NCBI RefSeq assembly: GCF_900095695.1
Contig: NZ_FMIQ01000029.1
Span: 1-64,000, forward strand
From: Hafnia alvei
GTDB lineage: Bacteria; Pseudomonadota; Gammaproteobacteria; Enterobacterales; Enterobacteriaceae
Reading direction: 5' to 3'
DNA length: 64,000 bases
Below, in pieces: positions 63,794-64,000 of the stretch. Position 1 is the first letter of the stretch. Every line of letters begins with the position of its first letter. The position numbers and the translations under genes were made by a program. Below the pieces are notes generated by a model that saw only the letters and a list, made by a program, of their open reading frames with translations, did no database searches and was not told the DNA's origin.

Positions 63794-63819
63794 GACAGGT
63801 ACTAACGGGTAATTTTTGT

Positions 63820-64000
63820 ATGCAACAACAACCCAACCAGCTGAAACGTGGGCTTAATACGCGTCACATTCGCTTTATGGCGTTAGGCTCGGCCATTGGT
63901 ACTGGACTGTTTTATGGCTCTGCTGATGCCATAAAAATGGCGGGTCCGAGTGTTTTACTGGCTTATTTGATAGGCGGCGTTGTCGCTTTTATTATCATGC
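63820..64000 (+). CDS. proY: ProY, cryptic proline permease (5' part, cut by the window end)
   Basis: Sixty residues are visible. [20 protein letters not shown] followed by [20 protein letters not shown] is the start of the amino acid transporter family of APC permeases and matches E. coli ProY, also found directly after brnQ. The gene continues past base 64000. Confidence 0.9.
   Translation, partial: MQQQPNQLKRGLNTRHIRFMALGSAIGTGLFYGSADAIKMAGPSVLLAYLIGGVVAFIIM

Overview
The window reads as chromosome of a gamma-proteobacterium of the order Enterobacterales. Many genes (ahr, ynfA, yddG, lpxP, yjjG, plaP, yegD, alkA, ogt, dgcE, yfgG, pdeF, brnQ-proY) look like close relatives of E. coli genes. 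The gene set (an mgtE, a complete hpa island, an aspartate-alanine exchange system, a stray nqrE) and the moderate G+C fit a Hafnia-like organism better than Escherichia. The genus is an inference. No rRNA, tRNA, CRISPR array, prophage or complete insertion sequence was seen.

Layout. 1-2.7 kb: end of an unrecognised gene, then an arsRBC operon with two operator-like copies. 2.8-11.4 kb: aspT-aspD (aspartate in, decarboxylated to alanine, alanine out), a divergent DctB/DctD-type two-component pair, a DUF1275 membrane protein and a short AraC-type regulator. The intergenic regions on both sides of the two-component pair carry paired TTCGR-N4-YCGAA dyads, so the whole block looks like one acidic-amino-acid regulon. 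11.5-18.4 kb: ahr, a FucP-type transporter divergent from an RpiR regulator, a PTS EIICB plus GH4 phospho-glycosidase operon, and ynfA. 18.4-26.2 kb: a Fur-boxed operon exbB-exbD-chaN-tonB-exported oligopeptidase B-TonB receptor. 26.5-27.5 kb: yddG.

27.5-40.5 kb: a complete 4-hydroxyphenylacetate island. hpaBC make homoprotocatechuate. HpaD, HpaE, HpaF, HpaG1/G2, HpaH and HpaI take it to pyruvate and succinate semialdehyde. A succinate-semialdehyde dehydrogenase gene sits inside the operon. HpaX imports substrate, and HpaA and HpaR regulate.

40.7-49.3 kb: a cold-shock gene next to lpxP, yjjG, a 43-residue membrane protein, an orphan nqrE with a damaged start, a perfect ModE-like palindrome ahead of a DUF2623 gene and a molbindin gene, and plaP with an upstream overlapping ORF. 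49.9-64 kb: DUF1003 protein, yegD, an Ada-AlkA fusion overlapping ogt, dgcE, mgtE, yfgG, pdeF, brnQ with a structured leader, and the start of proY.

Most notable findings: (1) two copies of a ~126-bp structured element with terminal inverted repeats and 8-9-bp direct repeats, each inserted at the same place in the loop of a rho-independent terminator; (2) the shared dyad pairs of the aspartate block together with a response regulator whose sigma54-contact loop is GAFLGA; (3) an exported oligopeptidase B inside a Fur/TonB operon.
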